DNA from: an uncultured bacterium | GTDB lineage: Bacteria > Bacillota > Clostridia > TANB77 > CAG-508 | Direction of reading: 5' to 3' | Assembly (NCBI GenBank): GCA_905214245.1 | Contig: CAJMLO010000001.1 | Location: 62,001 to 126,000 of the forward strand | Length of the DNA: 64,000 bases | Shown here: piece by piece, positions 37,068 through 45,760 of the stretch | How positions within the stretch are numbered: position 1 is the first letter of the stretch | How the letters are laid out: each line of letters starts with the position of its first letter | Notes under the pieces: model-generated | The model's database searches: none | Seen by the model: the letters and a program-made list of their open reading frames with translations, nothing else | Told to the model about the DNA's origin: nothing | Position numbers and translations under genes: made by a program

Positions 37068-39443
37068 CTAAATGCTTATCTTTATTTCATTTTTCTTTCT
37101 TATCTTATTTAACAATTTACTTGATACCGTATTTGATATTATAAAATTACATACAGCTATTCCAGAAAGCAATATCATTAAACCTACATATTCTTTTGTA
37201 AGTTCAACACAAAACCAATTTTTAAATATTAAACAACAACCAGCAAAAATTGCTACAAGTGTTGGAAGCAAAATTCCTCTTAAAATATTAAATGGTCTTG
37301 ATATTTTTATAATTAGCATAAAACCAGTAAGCACTGTAAGTATAACACATATTGTAGAATATATTTGTGATGGTAATTTTAAAAATATATTTAATATTAA
37401 AACAATAACTATATTTAGTATAACAGTTAATGCTGTAGGAATTGATTTGCTTATAACATTTCCTATAAATTTGCCCTTTACTCTTTCTTTGTTTGGCTCT
37501 AATGCTAGAATAAATGATGGAATTCCTATACATACAAGTGAGATTAAACTTAGTTGTATTGGCATAAATGGATATTCTGCTTTTACAAATACAAACAATA
37601 TTGCAAGAATTGTTGAATATATTGTTTTTGATAAAAACAATGATGCAGACCTTTCCAGGTTGTTGATTGTACGTCTTCCTTCTGCTACTATTTTTGGCAT
37701 TGATGCAAAGTTCGAATCAAGAAGTACAAGTTGTGATACATTTCTTGCAGCATCTGAACCTGATGCAATTGCAATACTACAATCCGCTTCTTTTAACGCA
37801 ATAATATCATTTACTCCATCACCTGTCATTGCAACAGTATGTCCTTGTTTCTTTAATGCTTGCACAATTTGTTTTTTTTGCTCTGGAGTAACCCTTCCAA
37901 ATATTTTATATTTTTCTACTGCCTTTTCTAATTCTTCTTCACTTTTTATTGTTGTACAATCTATATAATTTTCGAAGCCTTCTACTCCAGCTTTTTTAGC
38001 AATCTTTGATACTGTGGCAGGATTATCTCCTGATATTATCCTTATATCAACACCTTGTTTTTTAAAGTATTCTATCGTTTCTTTTGCATTTTCTCTTAAT
38101 TTATCAGTTATAAGTACAAAACCTAAAACTTCAATATCTTGTGGAAGTTCTTTTTCTTCAAAATCATTATTTGAATGAACCAAAACTATCATTCTATAGT
38201 CTTTTGAATATTTTTCTATTATATTTTTGTAATCATTTATCTTTTCTTTTAATACAAATTCAGGTGCTCCTATCACATATGTTCCATGTTCTTTAAAGCT
38301 AATTCCTGACCACTTCTTGCTTGAAGAAAAAGCAATTTTTTGTTTAGCCTCCCATTTTTTTGCTTCATTGATATCAATAAATTTTTCTCTTATAGCTTCA
38401 ATTGTTGCATTACTATCCTCTGAAGCCTTTCCAATTTGTTTAAGAATAATTTGCATTTCATCTTTTTTTGCATTTACTAAAACAATATCATTTACTTCCA
38501 TTTTACCTTGTGTTATTGTTCCTGTTTTATCCAAACACAATGTATCAACACGTGCAAGAGTTTCTATACAAAATAATTCTTGAACAAGTACATTACTTTT
38601 TGAAAGCCTTATTACACTAACTGCAAGCACCGTACTTGTAAGAAGTATAAGCCCTTCTGGAATCATTCCAATTATTGCAGCAACAGTATGTATTACAGCA
38701 TCTTTTAATATTCCTCCATCAAGGTTATATTGGTTTAAAAATAATAAAGTTCCAACAGGTATAATTATAATTGACACTGTTTTGATTATCTTATTTAGTG
38801 AATTCATTATTTCTGAATTTACTTTTTTCACATATCTTGTTTGTTTTGAAATTTTTGAAGTAAAGTTATCTTCTCCGATATGTTCTACCTGAGCTCTACA
38901 TTTACCACTTATTACAAAGCTTCCAGATAAAATAATATCTCCTTCTTTTTTAGTAATTGCATTTGATTCACCTGTGATAAAAGATTCGTCTACCTCAATT
39001 TCTCCCTTTATTATTTTACAATCTGTTATAATTTGATTTCCTGTTTCAAATTCTAATATATCATCAAGTACGATTTCATTTATATCAATTTTTTCTTTTT
39101 TTCCATTTCTAATGCAGTTTACTTTTGTATTTGAAATTAAAGAAAGCTTGTCTATTACTCTTTTTGAATGTATCTCTTGAAATGTACTTATTGCAGTATT
39201 TATAACAACAAGACCTATAAATAGCATATTTTTATATTCGCCAACTGCAAAAACTGCTAAAGCAAGTAGTAAATTCATAAGATTAAATATTGTAAAAAAA
39301 TTGCTTATAATTATTGACTTTATGCTTTTAGTTGGAGAAGTTGTATCAAAATTAACAAGTCCTTCTTTTTTTCTTTTCTCAACTTGAATATTTGATAATC
39401 CTTCTTCAATATTTGGATTATATCTTTCTATATTTTCTTTCAT
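37068..39443 (-). CDS. CtpE-like P-type cation-transporting ATPase
   Basis: The 791-residue pump has the actuator motif TGES, the phosphorylation site DKTGTITQGK, the nucleotide domain, the hinge TGDGVNDIIALKEAD, and about ten membrane segments. The M4 sequence IPEGLILLTSTVLAVSV resembles the CtpE/YfgQ branch, for which calcium uptake has been reported in mycobacteria. It lacks the heavy-metal CPC motif, so soft-metal transport is unlikely. It begins 29 bases after engB and may share its transcript. Confidence 0.88.
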   Translation of the reverse strand: MKENIERYNPNIEEGLSNIQVEKRKKEGLVNFDTTSPTKSIKSIIISNFFTIFNLMNLLLALAVFAVGEYKNMLFIGLVVINTAISTFQEIHSKRVIDKLSLISNTKVNCIRNGKKEKIDINEIVLDDILEFETGNQIITDCKIIKGEIEVDESFITGESNAITKKEGDIILSGSFVISGKCRAQVEHIGEDNFTSKISKQTRYVKKVNSEIMNSLNKIIKTVSIIIIPVGTLLFLNQYNLDGGILKDAVIHTVAAIIGMIPEGLILLTSTVLAVSVIRLSKSNVLVQELFCIETLARVDTLCLDKTGTITQGKMEVNDIVLVNAKKDEMQIILKQIGKASEDSNATIEAIREKFIDINEAKKWEAKQKIAFSSSKKWSGISFKEHGTYVIGAPEFVLKEKINDYKNIIEKYSKDYRMIVLVHSNNDFEEKELPQDIEVLGFVLITDKLRENAKETIEYFKKQGVDIRIISGDNPATVSKIAKKAGVEGFENYIDCTTIKSEEELEKAVEKYKIFGRVTPEQKKQIVQALKKQGHTVAMTGDGVNDIIALKEADCSIAIASGSDAARNVSQLVLLDSNFASMPKIVAEGRRTINNLERSASLFLSKTIYSTILAILFVFVKAEYPFMPIQLSLISLVCIGIPSFILALEPNKERVKGKFIGNVISKSIPTALTVILNIVIVLILNIFLKLPSQIYSTICVILTVLTGFMLIIKISRPFNILRGILLPTLVAIFAGCCLIFKNWFCVELTKEYVGLMILLSGIAVCNFIISNTVSSKLLNKIRKKNEIKISI

Positions 39444-39472
39444 TTCATGCTTTCCCTTAGAATATTTTTCTA

Positions 39473-40066
39473 TTATTCTGACTCATTTAAAAATTTTTCT
39501 ATTTCTTTCCATGCATCTTCTGTATAAATTCTTCTTTCAGCAGAAAATGGAATAAATGTAAAGTCATGCAATGGATTTAGACTATCCTGCAATTCTGCAA
39601 CTGCATCATTTACTTTTGTTACAGCAATTTTGTCTGCTTTATTTACAATTATTAAACATGGTTTTCCTGTACGAACAACATAATCATACATTAATCTATC
39701 ATTTGCAGTAGGATCATGTCTTATATCTATCAAAAATATTATAAGCGAAATCTTTTTACTTTTTGATAAATATTCCTCTATAAATGTACCAACCTTTGCT
39801 TGTTCTTGTTTTGACATTTTACTATATCCATATCCAGGTAAATCTACAAAATAAAAATCATGATTTACATCATAAAAATTGATTTGTCTTGTTTTTCCCG
39901 GCTCACTACTTGTTCTTGCAAGTTTTTTTCTATTAAGCATTGTATTTATAAATGAAGATTTACCTACATTTGATTTACCTACCAAAACTATTTCTGGCAT
40001 ATCATCTTCAGGATATTGTTTTGGACTTACTGCAGATATTTTAAATTCAGCATTTTTTATAATCAT
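39473..40066 (-). CDS. engB: ribosome biogenesis GTPase EngB (YsxC)
   Basis: The 197-residue GTPase has G1 GKSNVGKSS (about 30-38), G3 DLPGYG and G4 NKADK. It acts in 50S subunit assembly. The start follows GAAAGGA. It lies downstream of serS. Confidence 0.96.
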   Translation of the reverse strand: MIIKNAEFKISAVSPKQYPEDDMPEIVLVGKSNVGKSSFINTMLNRKKLARTSSEPGKTRQINFYDVNHDFYFVDLPGYGYSKMSKQEQAKVGTFIEEYLSKSKKISLIIFLIDIRHDPTANDRLMYDYVVRTGKPCLIIVNKADKIAVTKVNDAVAELQDSLNPLHDFTFIPFSAERRIYTEDAWKEIEKFLNESE

Positions 40067-40111
40067 ATTTATATTTTCCTTTCATTATATATCTTATCTT
40101 TATTACAAATA

Positions 40112-40141
40112 CACACTCTAACTAAAACAAATCAGAGTGTG
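40112..40141 (-). terminator. hairpin after serS, possible terminator
   Basis: CACACTCT (40112-40119) pairs with AGAGTGTG (40134-40141) just past the serS stop; the T run is weak, so read-through into engB is possible. Confidence 0.5.
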
Positions 40142-40158
40142 CATTACTAGTTTAATAT

Positions 40159-41445
40159 TTATTTTTTTGGAACTATTTTTTCTGTTCCGCCCATATATGG
40201 ACGAAGAACTTCTGGAACTGTTATGCTTCCATCTTCGTTATAATTATTTTCTATTACTGCTATTAGTCCTCTTGGTGTTGCAACAACAGTATTATTTAAT
40301 GTGTGAGGATAATAATTTCCTTTTTCACCTTTTACACGAATTCCAAGTCTTCTAGCTTGTGCATCTCCAAGTGTAGAACAACTACATACCTCAAAATATT
40401 TCTTTTGTCTTGGGCTCCATGCCTCTATATCACAAGATTTAACTTTTAAATCTGCTAAATCTCCTGAACAACAATCAAGTTGTCTTACTGGAACATTGAA
40501 ACTTCTAAACAAATCTACACTTAATTTCCACATTTTGTTATACCATGTCATAGAATCTTCTGGCTCACATAAAACAATCATTTCTTGTTTTTCGAATTGA
40601 TGAACACGATATAGTCCTCTCTCTTCTAGTCCGTGTGAACCTATCTCTTTTCTAAAGCATGGAGAATATGATGTCATTGTAATTGGAAGCTCATTTTTCT
40701 TTAATATTTGATCTTTAAATCTTCCAATCATAGAGTGCTCTGATGTACCAATTAAATATAAATCTTCTCCTTCAATTTTATACATCATGGCATCCATTTC
40801 TTCAAAGCTCATAACACCTGTTACAACATCACTTCTAATCATAAATGGTGGGATAGCATATGTAAATCCATTATTTATCATATAATCTCTTGCATATGCA
40901 AGCATTGCTTCATGTAATCTTGCAATATCTCCAATTAGATAATAGAAACCTACACCACTTGTACGTCCTGCTGATTCTTTATCCATTCCATTTACTCTAT
41001 CTATAATATCTGCATGATATGGAATTTCATATTCTGGAACTACTGGTTCTCCAAATCTTTGAACCTCCACATTTTCAGAATCATCTTTTCCAATTGGTAC
41101 AGATTTATCCATAATATTTGGAATTTTCATCATTCTTTCTTTTATGTCTGCAGAATATTTTTCTTCTTGTTCTTCATTTTCTACAAGTTTTTCATTTATT
41201 TTTTTAACTTGCTCTTTTATATTTTCTGCTTCTTCTTTTTTTCCTTCTCTCATCAATTGTCCAACTTGCTCGCTTAGTGTTTTTCTTTGAGAACGAAGTT
41301 CATCTCCGTTTTGTTTTACCTCTCTATATTTTTTATCAAGTTCAATAACTTCATCAACTAAATGTAACTTTTGGTCTTGAAATTTATTTTTGATGTTTTG
41401 TTTTACAACATCTGGATTTTCTCTTAAAAATTTAATGTCTATCAT
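40159..41445 (-). CDS. serS: seryl-tRNA synthetase
   Basis: The ATG at 41445 follows GGAGGG and opens MIDIKFLRENPDVVKQN, giving 428 residues. The N-terminal antiparallel coiled coil (about 30-105) binds the long arm of tRNA-Ser, and the class II core has motif 2 (SPCFRKEIGSHG) and motif 3 (GLIAVIENN). It charges tRNA-Ser. No T-box is seen; a palindrome overlaps its promoter. Confidence 0.98.
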   Translation of the reverse strand: MIDIKFLRENPDVVKQNIKNKFQDQKLHLVDEVIELDKKYREVKQNGDELRSQRKTLSEQVGQLMREGKKEEAENIKEQVKKINEKLVENEEQEEKYSADIKERMMKIPNIMDKSVPIGKDDSENVEVQRFGEPVVPEYEIPYHADIIDRVNGMDKESAGRTSGVGFYYLIGDIARLHEAMLAYARDYMINNGFTYAIPPFMIRSDVVTGVMSFEEMDAMMYKIEGEDLYLIGTSEHSMIGRFKDQILKKNELPITMTSYSPCFRKEIGSHGLEERGLYRVHQFEKQEMIVLCEPEDSMTWYNKMWKLSVDLFRSFNVPVRQLDCCSGDLADLKVKSCDIEAWSPRQKKYFEVCSCSTLGDAQARRLGIRVKGEKGNYYPHTLNNTVVATPRGLIAVIENNYNEDGSITVPEVLRPYMGGTEKIVPKK

Positions 41446-41462
41446 ATTTTTCCCTCCATAGC

Positions 41463-41484
41463 TTGTACCTAAAATATGGTACAA
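41463..41484. promoter_or_regulatory. palindrome at the serS transcription start
   Basis: TTGTACC (41463-41469) and GGTACAA (41478-41484) with an eight-base loop, touching the -10 box and predicted start. It may be an operator. Confidence 0.4.
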
Positions 41485-41512
41485 TTATATCATTAATGGA
41501 TTTTAAAATCAA
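41484..41512 (-). promoter_or_regulatory. serS promoter
   Basis: On the minus strand TTGATT (41507-41512), 17-base spacer, TATAAT (41484-41489). Confidence 0.7.
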
Positions 41513-41618
41513 TACCGATACTTGAGTAAAAATTGCTAATATCATAATCAATATAATATTTTAATGAAACGCATATTTATATTTTCATTTGGCAATACTC
41601 TTTATGAGGTGAACCACT

Positions 41619-42437
41619 TTGTTTTTTGAATTTATAAAATTTATAGTTTATTCTATTTTAATTGTTTTAATTGCCAAATATGCTCTTGTAAAAATTTTAA
41701 GAAATATTAGCTCACAGCTTAATTTAAAACCTAAAACAATCGGATATATTGCAGGAATTGCAACATCTATCCCTGAACTTCTTACTGTATCTTTTTCTGC
41801 ATTTACAGGACTAATTGAAACGAGTACGTATAACATTATAAGTTCTAATATCATAAATGCTCTGCAATATAGTGCATCTGTATTTTTAAATAAAAATCAA
41901 AATGTTGTAAAAAATACAGCTATTAAAGTTGACTTATTCCTTGTACTTATAACAATATTAATTCCTATTTTTATTACAATTTTTGATATAGAACATAATT
42001 TTATTTTAGTTCCAATATTTATATTTCTATTTGTTTTGTTTTATAGGTTAAGTCATAATGCTCATAAACTATACATGAAAAAAAACGATACTAAAGTTGA
42101 AGAAAAAGAAAATTCTTCCGATAAAAGTACCTTTAAAGTCATACTTAATTTTTTACTATTAGTCATTACAAGTATTGTACTTTATTTTATTGGTGAACAA
42201 TTAAGCAATGTCCTTGAATTGCTATGTAATACATTTAATATATCTCAAGTAGTTATAGGAATACTCTTAGGTGTTATTACAAGCCTTCCAGAATTAATCA
42301 CATTTTTTGAATCTCAAAAACATCATGAAGATGAAAAAGAAGGTGTTGTTGAAGCAACAAGTAATTTGCTTACTTCAAATATGATTAATTTATTTATAGT
42401 TGAATCCATAGGAATAACTCTTTATTTAATATCATAA
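41619..42437 (+). CDS. CaCA-family sodium/calcium exchanger-like protein
   Basis: The start is TTG at 41619, seven bases after GAGGTG. The 272-residue membrane protein has two alpha-repeats in a duplicated arrangement, GIATSIPELLTVSFSAF (about 47-63) and GVITSLPELITFFES (about 222-236), the hallmark of cation/Ca2+ exchangers. A charged loop (about 150-175) links the halves. The usual length is about 320, so it is short. The likely activity is cation-coupled calcium transport; ions are inferred from the family. Confidence 0.8.
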   Translation: MFFEFIKFIVYSILIVLIAKYALVKILRNISSQLNLKPKTIGYIAGIATSIPELLTVSFSAFTGLIETSTYNIISSNIINALQYSASVFLNKNQNVVKNTAIKVDLFLVLITILIPIFITIFDIEHNFILVPIFIFLFVLFYRLSHNAHKLYMKKNDTKVEEKENSSDKSTFKVILNFLLLVITSIVLYFIGEQLSNVLELLCNTFNISQVVIGILLGVITSLPELITFFESQKHHEDEKEGVVEATSNLLTSNMINLFIVESIGITLYLIS

Positions 42438-42497
42438 TTTTAGAATATTTTTCTATTTTTGGAATATACTATTGTAAAAAATTAGTAAGGAGACACT

Positions 42498-42767
42498 ATG
42501 GCAGAAGATTATATAAAAGAACAAATAATAAAAGATAAAACTGATGATGAGAAAGATTTAGAACTTGTTGTTAGTATTTTAAAGACAAAGCAAGAACTTG
42601 ACTTAGCACACAAAAATTTTGAATTTGCAGAAGAAGGTCTGATTGACTATTTTTCATATCAAATAAAAGCTAATCAAACAAAACTTGATTATTTAATAAA
42701 AAAAGCACAAAGCAAAAATTTAACACTTGACATGGCTTCTGAAATATATTTAAGCAAAGCAACTTAA
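42498..42767 (+). CDS. yaaL: YaaL family protein (DUF2508)
   Basis: The 89-residue protein is charged and helical, with the family pattern ELDLAHKNFEFAEEGLIDYFSYQIKANQTKLDYLIKKA. YaaL lies next to bofA in Bacillus as well, so the yaaL-bofA pair is conserved. Function is unknown. The start follows AAGGAG. Confidence 0.88.
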   Translation: MAEDYIKEQIIKDKTDDEKDLELVVSILKTKQELDLAHKNFEFAEEGLIDYFSYQIKANQTKLDYLIKKAQSKNLTLDMASEIYLSKAT

Positions 42768-42786
42768 AGTCGCCCTTTGTTCAAAT

Positions 42787-42844
42787 GCAATAGCGATTAT
42801 ATTAATTTTTATATACTATGAAATCAAAAAATTTCTAGCATATA
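42787..42844. repeat. composite intergenic repeat, second copy
   Basis: GCAATAGCGAT (42787-42797) is followed by an imperfect palindrome (42810-42824 with 42831-42844, core GAAAT/ATTTC). The order matches 11163-11215. It lies between yaaL and bofA. Confidence 0.45.
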
Positions 42845-42909
42845 AAAAACAACAAGACACAGTAATATTTGTCCAAGTAATATCATAAACTTTACCAGAG
42901 GTGATATAC

Positions 42910-43176
42910 TTGGACATTAATAATATACTTGCTTTTTTATCTTGTATTATTTTTCTATTTATTTTTGGAAAAATTTTTATTGTTCCATTAAAAAATATTT
43001 TTAAATTAATTTTAAATTCTATTTTTGGTGGAATTTTAATATTTATTATAAATATGATTGGAAGTAATTTTGCATTTCACATAGGACTTAATTTATTTAC
43101 CTCAATATTAGTCGGATTTCTTGGTATTCCAGGTGCTGGACTACTTGTAATTTTACAAATTATCCTTGGACATTAA
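42910..43176 (+). CDS. bofA: pro-sigma-K processing inhibitor BofA
   Basis: TTG at 42910 is preferred because AGAGGTG lies six bases upstream; GTG 42901 would overlap that site. The 88-residue protein is hydrophobic with the BofA pattern LGIPGAGLLVILQI at the C-terminus. BofA with SpoIVFA holds the SpoIVFB protease inactive until a forespore signal arrives. All three genes are present in this window. Confidence 0.9.
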   Translation: MDINNILAFLSCIIFLFIFGKIFIVPLKNIFKLILNSIFGGILIFIINMIGSNFAFHIGLNLFTSILVGFLGIPGAGLLVILQIILGH

Positions 43177-43277
43177 ATCTTTTACAACCAAAATTTTCAA
43201 AAACTTCGCCATAGTTTTAAAAAAGCTCCATCCCCTTTGACAACCATCAGTGTATTTTCGACAAAATTCGATTTATG

Positions 43278-43306
43278 TTGACTTTACATAGTATCTATTA
43301 TATAAT
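43278..43306 (+). promoter_or_regulatory. strong promoter of the GC-rich orphan gene
   Basis: TTGACT (43278-43283), 17-base spacer, TATAAT (43301-43306), about 48 bases before the ATG. Confidence 0.85.
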
Positions 43307-43312
43307 AGATAC
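43291..43312. promoter_or_regulatory. 22-bp perfect palindromic operator over the -10 box
   Basis: GTATCTATTAT at 43291-43301 followed by its exact reverse complement ATAATAGATAC at 43302-43312. It covers the -10 box and part of the spacer, the usual place for a repressor. Confidence 0.75.
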
Positions 43313-43354
43313 ATACACATTTCGTGTAAATAATTTAATAAGGAGGACAACATA

Positions 43355-43621
43355 ATGTCCCACGGCACAAGTACACTTAAGAAACCTACGTACCTTTTTT
43401 CTTTTGATGAGGAAGCTCCGGCAAAGAAATTCTTCGAATTTGCACAAGGTTCAAAGGCCTCGCTTGTACAGCATCCCTTTGAAGAGGGATTTAATTGCAA
43501 GCAGAATTTGAAGCAGGTGTTGGTAACTGGCGTAGGAAGTACAGTTTTTGACATTGCTCTTCTTGAGCTTCTCACAAACGAAGCAACTAGCTTAGGTGGA
43601 CATTACGTACCTAAAAGATAA
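43355..43621 (+). CDS. orphan 88-residue protein with atypical composition
   Basis: I do not recognise this protein. Its coding sequence is about 43% G+C by eye, well above its neighbours, and uses TTC, AAC, GGC, TAC, CAG and AAG codons more freely. It starts behind AAGGAGGACA, has a strong promoter with a palindromic operator, and ends at a large terminator, so it looks tightly regulated and highly expressed. The protein is soluble, with one Cys, a lysine/phenylalanine-rich first half and a C-terminal hydrophobic stretch (VLVTGVGSTVFDIALLELL). It could be recently acquired or codon-optimised for high expression. Confidence 0.7.
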   Translation: MSHGTSTLKKPTYLFSFDEEAPAKKFFEFAQGSKASLVQHPFEEGFNCKQNLKQVLVTGVGSTVFDIALLELLTNEATSLGGHYVPKR

Positions 43622-43646
43622 TTTTGGGTAAACTAAAAAGTCTTTC

Positions 43647-43692
43647 AAAAAAAGAAGGAAATGCTTTCTAAAAGCATTTTCCTTCTTTTTTA
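43647..43692. terminator. strong bidirectional terminator
   Basis: A stem of about 19 bp with one bulge (core GAAGGAAATGCT/AGCATTTTCCTTC) and long A/T flanks serves the orphan gene and probably DUF951. Confidence 0.92.
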
Positions 43693-43759
43693 TCCTTTTA
43701 TATCACTACTATATCAGACTTGAACATTGCATATTTGCAAGGCAAAACGCACCCACTCT

Positions 43760-43942
43760 TTACTCTTTTTCTATTTTCTTTACAATCATTTTCAAAGCCT
43801 TTGGCCTTTCAATCATAACTATGTGTCCACACCCTAAGCATTTTAGTTTAAAGTCTACTCCAACTCTTGTTATCTCCCAAAGCTTGCTTCCACATGGATG
43901 TTGTTTTTTTGTTTGTACTATATCTCCTATTTGGTATTCCAT
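43760..43942 (-). CDS. DUF951 family protein (YyzM-like)
   Basis: The 60-residue protein opens MEYQIGDIVQTKKQHPCGSKLWEITRVG and has a CLGCGH zinc-ribbon-like motif, the DUF951 signature. Function is unknown. It begins 23 bases after gltX behind GGAGGTAGG, so it is probably cotranscribed. Confidence 0.9.
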   Translation of the reverse strand: MEYQIGDIVQTKKQHPCGSKLWEITRVGVDFKLKCLGCGHIVMIERPKALKMIVKKIEKE

Positions 43943-43965
43943 TTTGTCCTACCTCCTATAAAATA

Positions 43966-45627
43966 CTATTCTTCCATTTTCTTAATTGCATTTTCAATTC
44001 TTTGCTTTGTTCTTTCTTCTCCAAGTGTCTGCATTATTTCGTACATATCAGGTGTGTTTGTTCTTCCTGTTAATGCCACTCTTATAACTGTACTGATATC
44101 TCCAACATGTCCTGGCCATTTCTCAGGCTCTTGTTTATACATTTTTACTTCTTTTGCATAACCAACTTCTTCTGCAAGCTCTTTTATCTTGTCAAACCAA
44201 GTTTGTTTATCATGGTTTATATCAAAATATTTTTCAAGATATAATTTTAAAATTTTTGCAATTTCATTTTTATCTATGATTTTTGTGTCTACATATTCTA
44301 AATCTAATTTCTTAAATTTATCATCATACATATAAATAATTGCATTTTTTACTTCTTTCCATTTGCTTATATCTTTTCTTGGTTTTGCATTTCCTCTTTC
44401 TATTGAAAATACCTTTAATGAATATTCTTTAGCTTTAAGCATTTCTTCAAGTTCACTGTCATATTCTTTAGCCCAAGTATATGCTTTTTCATATACTTCT
44501 TCTGCTGTCATCTTTGATATAACTGTTTTACCTATATCAAGTAATTTTACCATATCAAATAATGCTCCACTTACACTCATCTTGTTTAATTGAAAATCAA
44601 AGTCTTCTATTTTTTTATCTGGATTTGCTTTTTTCCAATTTTCAAATGAAGAATTTGCAATGTTAAGTAGATATTCTTTTACAGCTTCTGCGGGTACACC
44701 TTCTTCTTTGTAATAAGAAACTGCAGCTTCTGGATCTTTTCTTTTACTCAATTTACGTTTATTTCCATTGTCATTTTTCATAATTGGAGAAATATGTGCA
44801 TATTTTGGTGCTTTAAATCCAAGTTCTTGAAATAGTTGCAAATGAAGTGGTACAGATGAAAGCCATTCATCACTTCTTATTACATGTGTTGTTCTCATTA
44901 AATGATCATCAACAGCATGCGCAAAGTGGTATGTTGGAAGTCCATCTGCCTTTATTATAACTATATCTTGATCATTCTCTGGGAAATCAACATTTCCTTT
45001 TATAATATCTTTATGTTTTATTTTTCTGTCTTCTCTTCCAGGTGATCTAAATCTAATTATATATTTTTCACCATTTTTTATTTTTTCTATCGCTTCATCT
45101 ACTGGTAGGTTTCTGTATTTAGCCCATACACCATAATATCCTGGTCTAATCTTTGCTGCTTCTTGTTTTGCTCTCATTTCTTCAAGCTCTTCTGGTGTTG
45201 CAAAACATGGATATGCTTTTCCTTGTTCTATCATATATTTTGCATAAGCTTCATATATGTCTTTTCTTAAACTTTGTTTATATGGTCCATAATTACCAAT
45301 TTCTTCTGTATCGCTTATCATTCCTTCATCTGGAGCCATATCAAAATCTTGAAGTGAATTTACAATTCCTGTTACTCCATTTTCTACTTCTCTTTTTTGA
45401 TCTGTATCTTCTACTCTTAAGAAAAATACACCATGTGTTTTATTTGCAGATAATTTTGCAACTAATGCTTGATATAATCCTCCAATATGTACAAATCCTG
45501 TAGGACTTGGTGCAAATCTTGTAACTATTGCTCCCTCTGGTAAATTTCTTTCTGGATATTTTTCTTCATAATAGCTGATGTCCTTTGCATTTGGGAATAT
45601 TAAATCTGCTAAATCTTTATAATTCAT
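43966..45627 (-). CDS. gltX: glutamyl-tRNA synthetase
   Basis: The 553-residue class I synthetase has the HIGH motif as PSPTGFVHIGG (about 41-51) and KMSKS as KLSKRKD, with the helical anticodon-binding domain after about 380. It is the long clostridial type. Whether it discriminates tRNA-Gln cannot be told from this window. The start follows AGGGAGAG. Confidence 0.95.
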   Translation of the reverse strand: MNYKDLADLIFPNAKDISYYEEKYPERNLPEGAIVTRFAPSPTGFVHIGGLYQALVAKLSANKTHGVFFLRVEDTDQKREVENGVTGIVNSLQDFDMAPDEGMISDTEEIGNYGPYKQSLRKDIYEAYAKYMIEQGKAYPCFATPEELEEMRAKQEAAKIRPGYYGVWAKYRNLPVDEAIEKIKNGEKYIIRFRSPGREDRKIKHKDIIKGNVDFPENDQDIVIIKADGLPTYHFAHAVDDHLMRTTHVIRSDEWLSSVPLHLQLFQELGFKAPKYAHISPIMKNDNGNKRKLSKRKDPEAAVSYYKEEGVPAEAVKEYLLNIANSSFENWKKANPDKKIEDFDFQLNKMSVSGALFDMVKLLDIGKTVISKMTAEEVYEKAYTWAKEYDSELEEMLKAKEYSLKVFSIERGNAKPRKDISKWKEVKNAIIYMYDDKFKKLDLEYVDTKIIDKNEIAKILKLYLEKYFDINHDKQTWFDKIKELAEEVGYAKEVKMYKQEPEKWPGHVGDISTVIRVALTGRTNTPDMYEIMQTLGEERTKQRIENAIKKMEE

Positions 45628-45720
45628 TATATATCTCTCCCTTATTTAATTTATTTATGTATTATATCAAAATACTAAGCTCTTTACAATAGTATAAGTA
45701 ACAAAAGGGTAACAAGCAAT

Positions 45721-45750
45721 TAATACCAAGCATCAAAGCGCTTGGTATTA
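45721..45750 (-). terminator. hairpin after the RNase J gene
   Basis: TAATACCAAGC (45721-45731) with GCTTGGTATTA (45740-45750). The stem is strong but the T run is weak. Confidence 0.6.
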
Positions 45751-45760
45751 ATACATTTGC

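Noticed and set aside
37072..37968. Long plus-strand reading frame of about 300 codons
   Set aside because: It is antisense to the P-type ATPase, which has complete family motifs; the plus frame has no start signal or similarity.
41446..41618. T-box leader for serS
   Set aside because: The promoter lies less than 40 bases upstream of the start codon region, so no room for a T-box exists.
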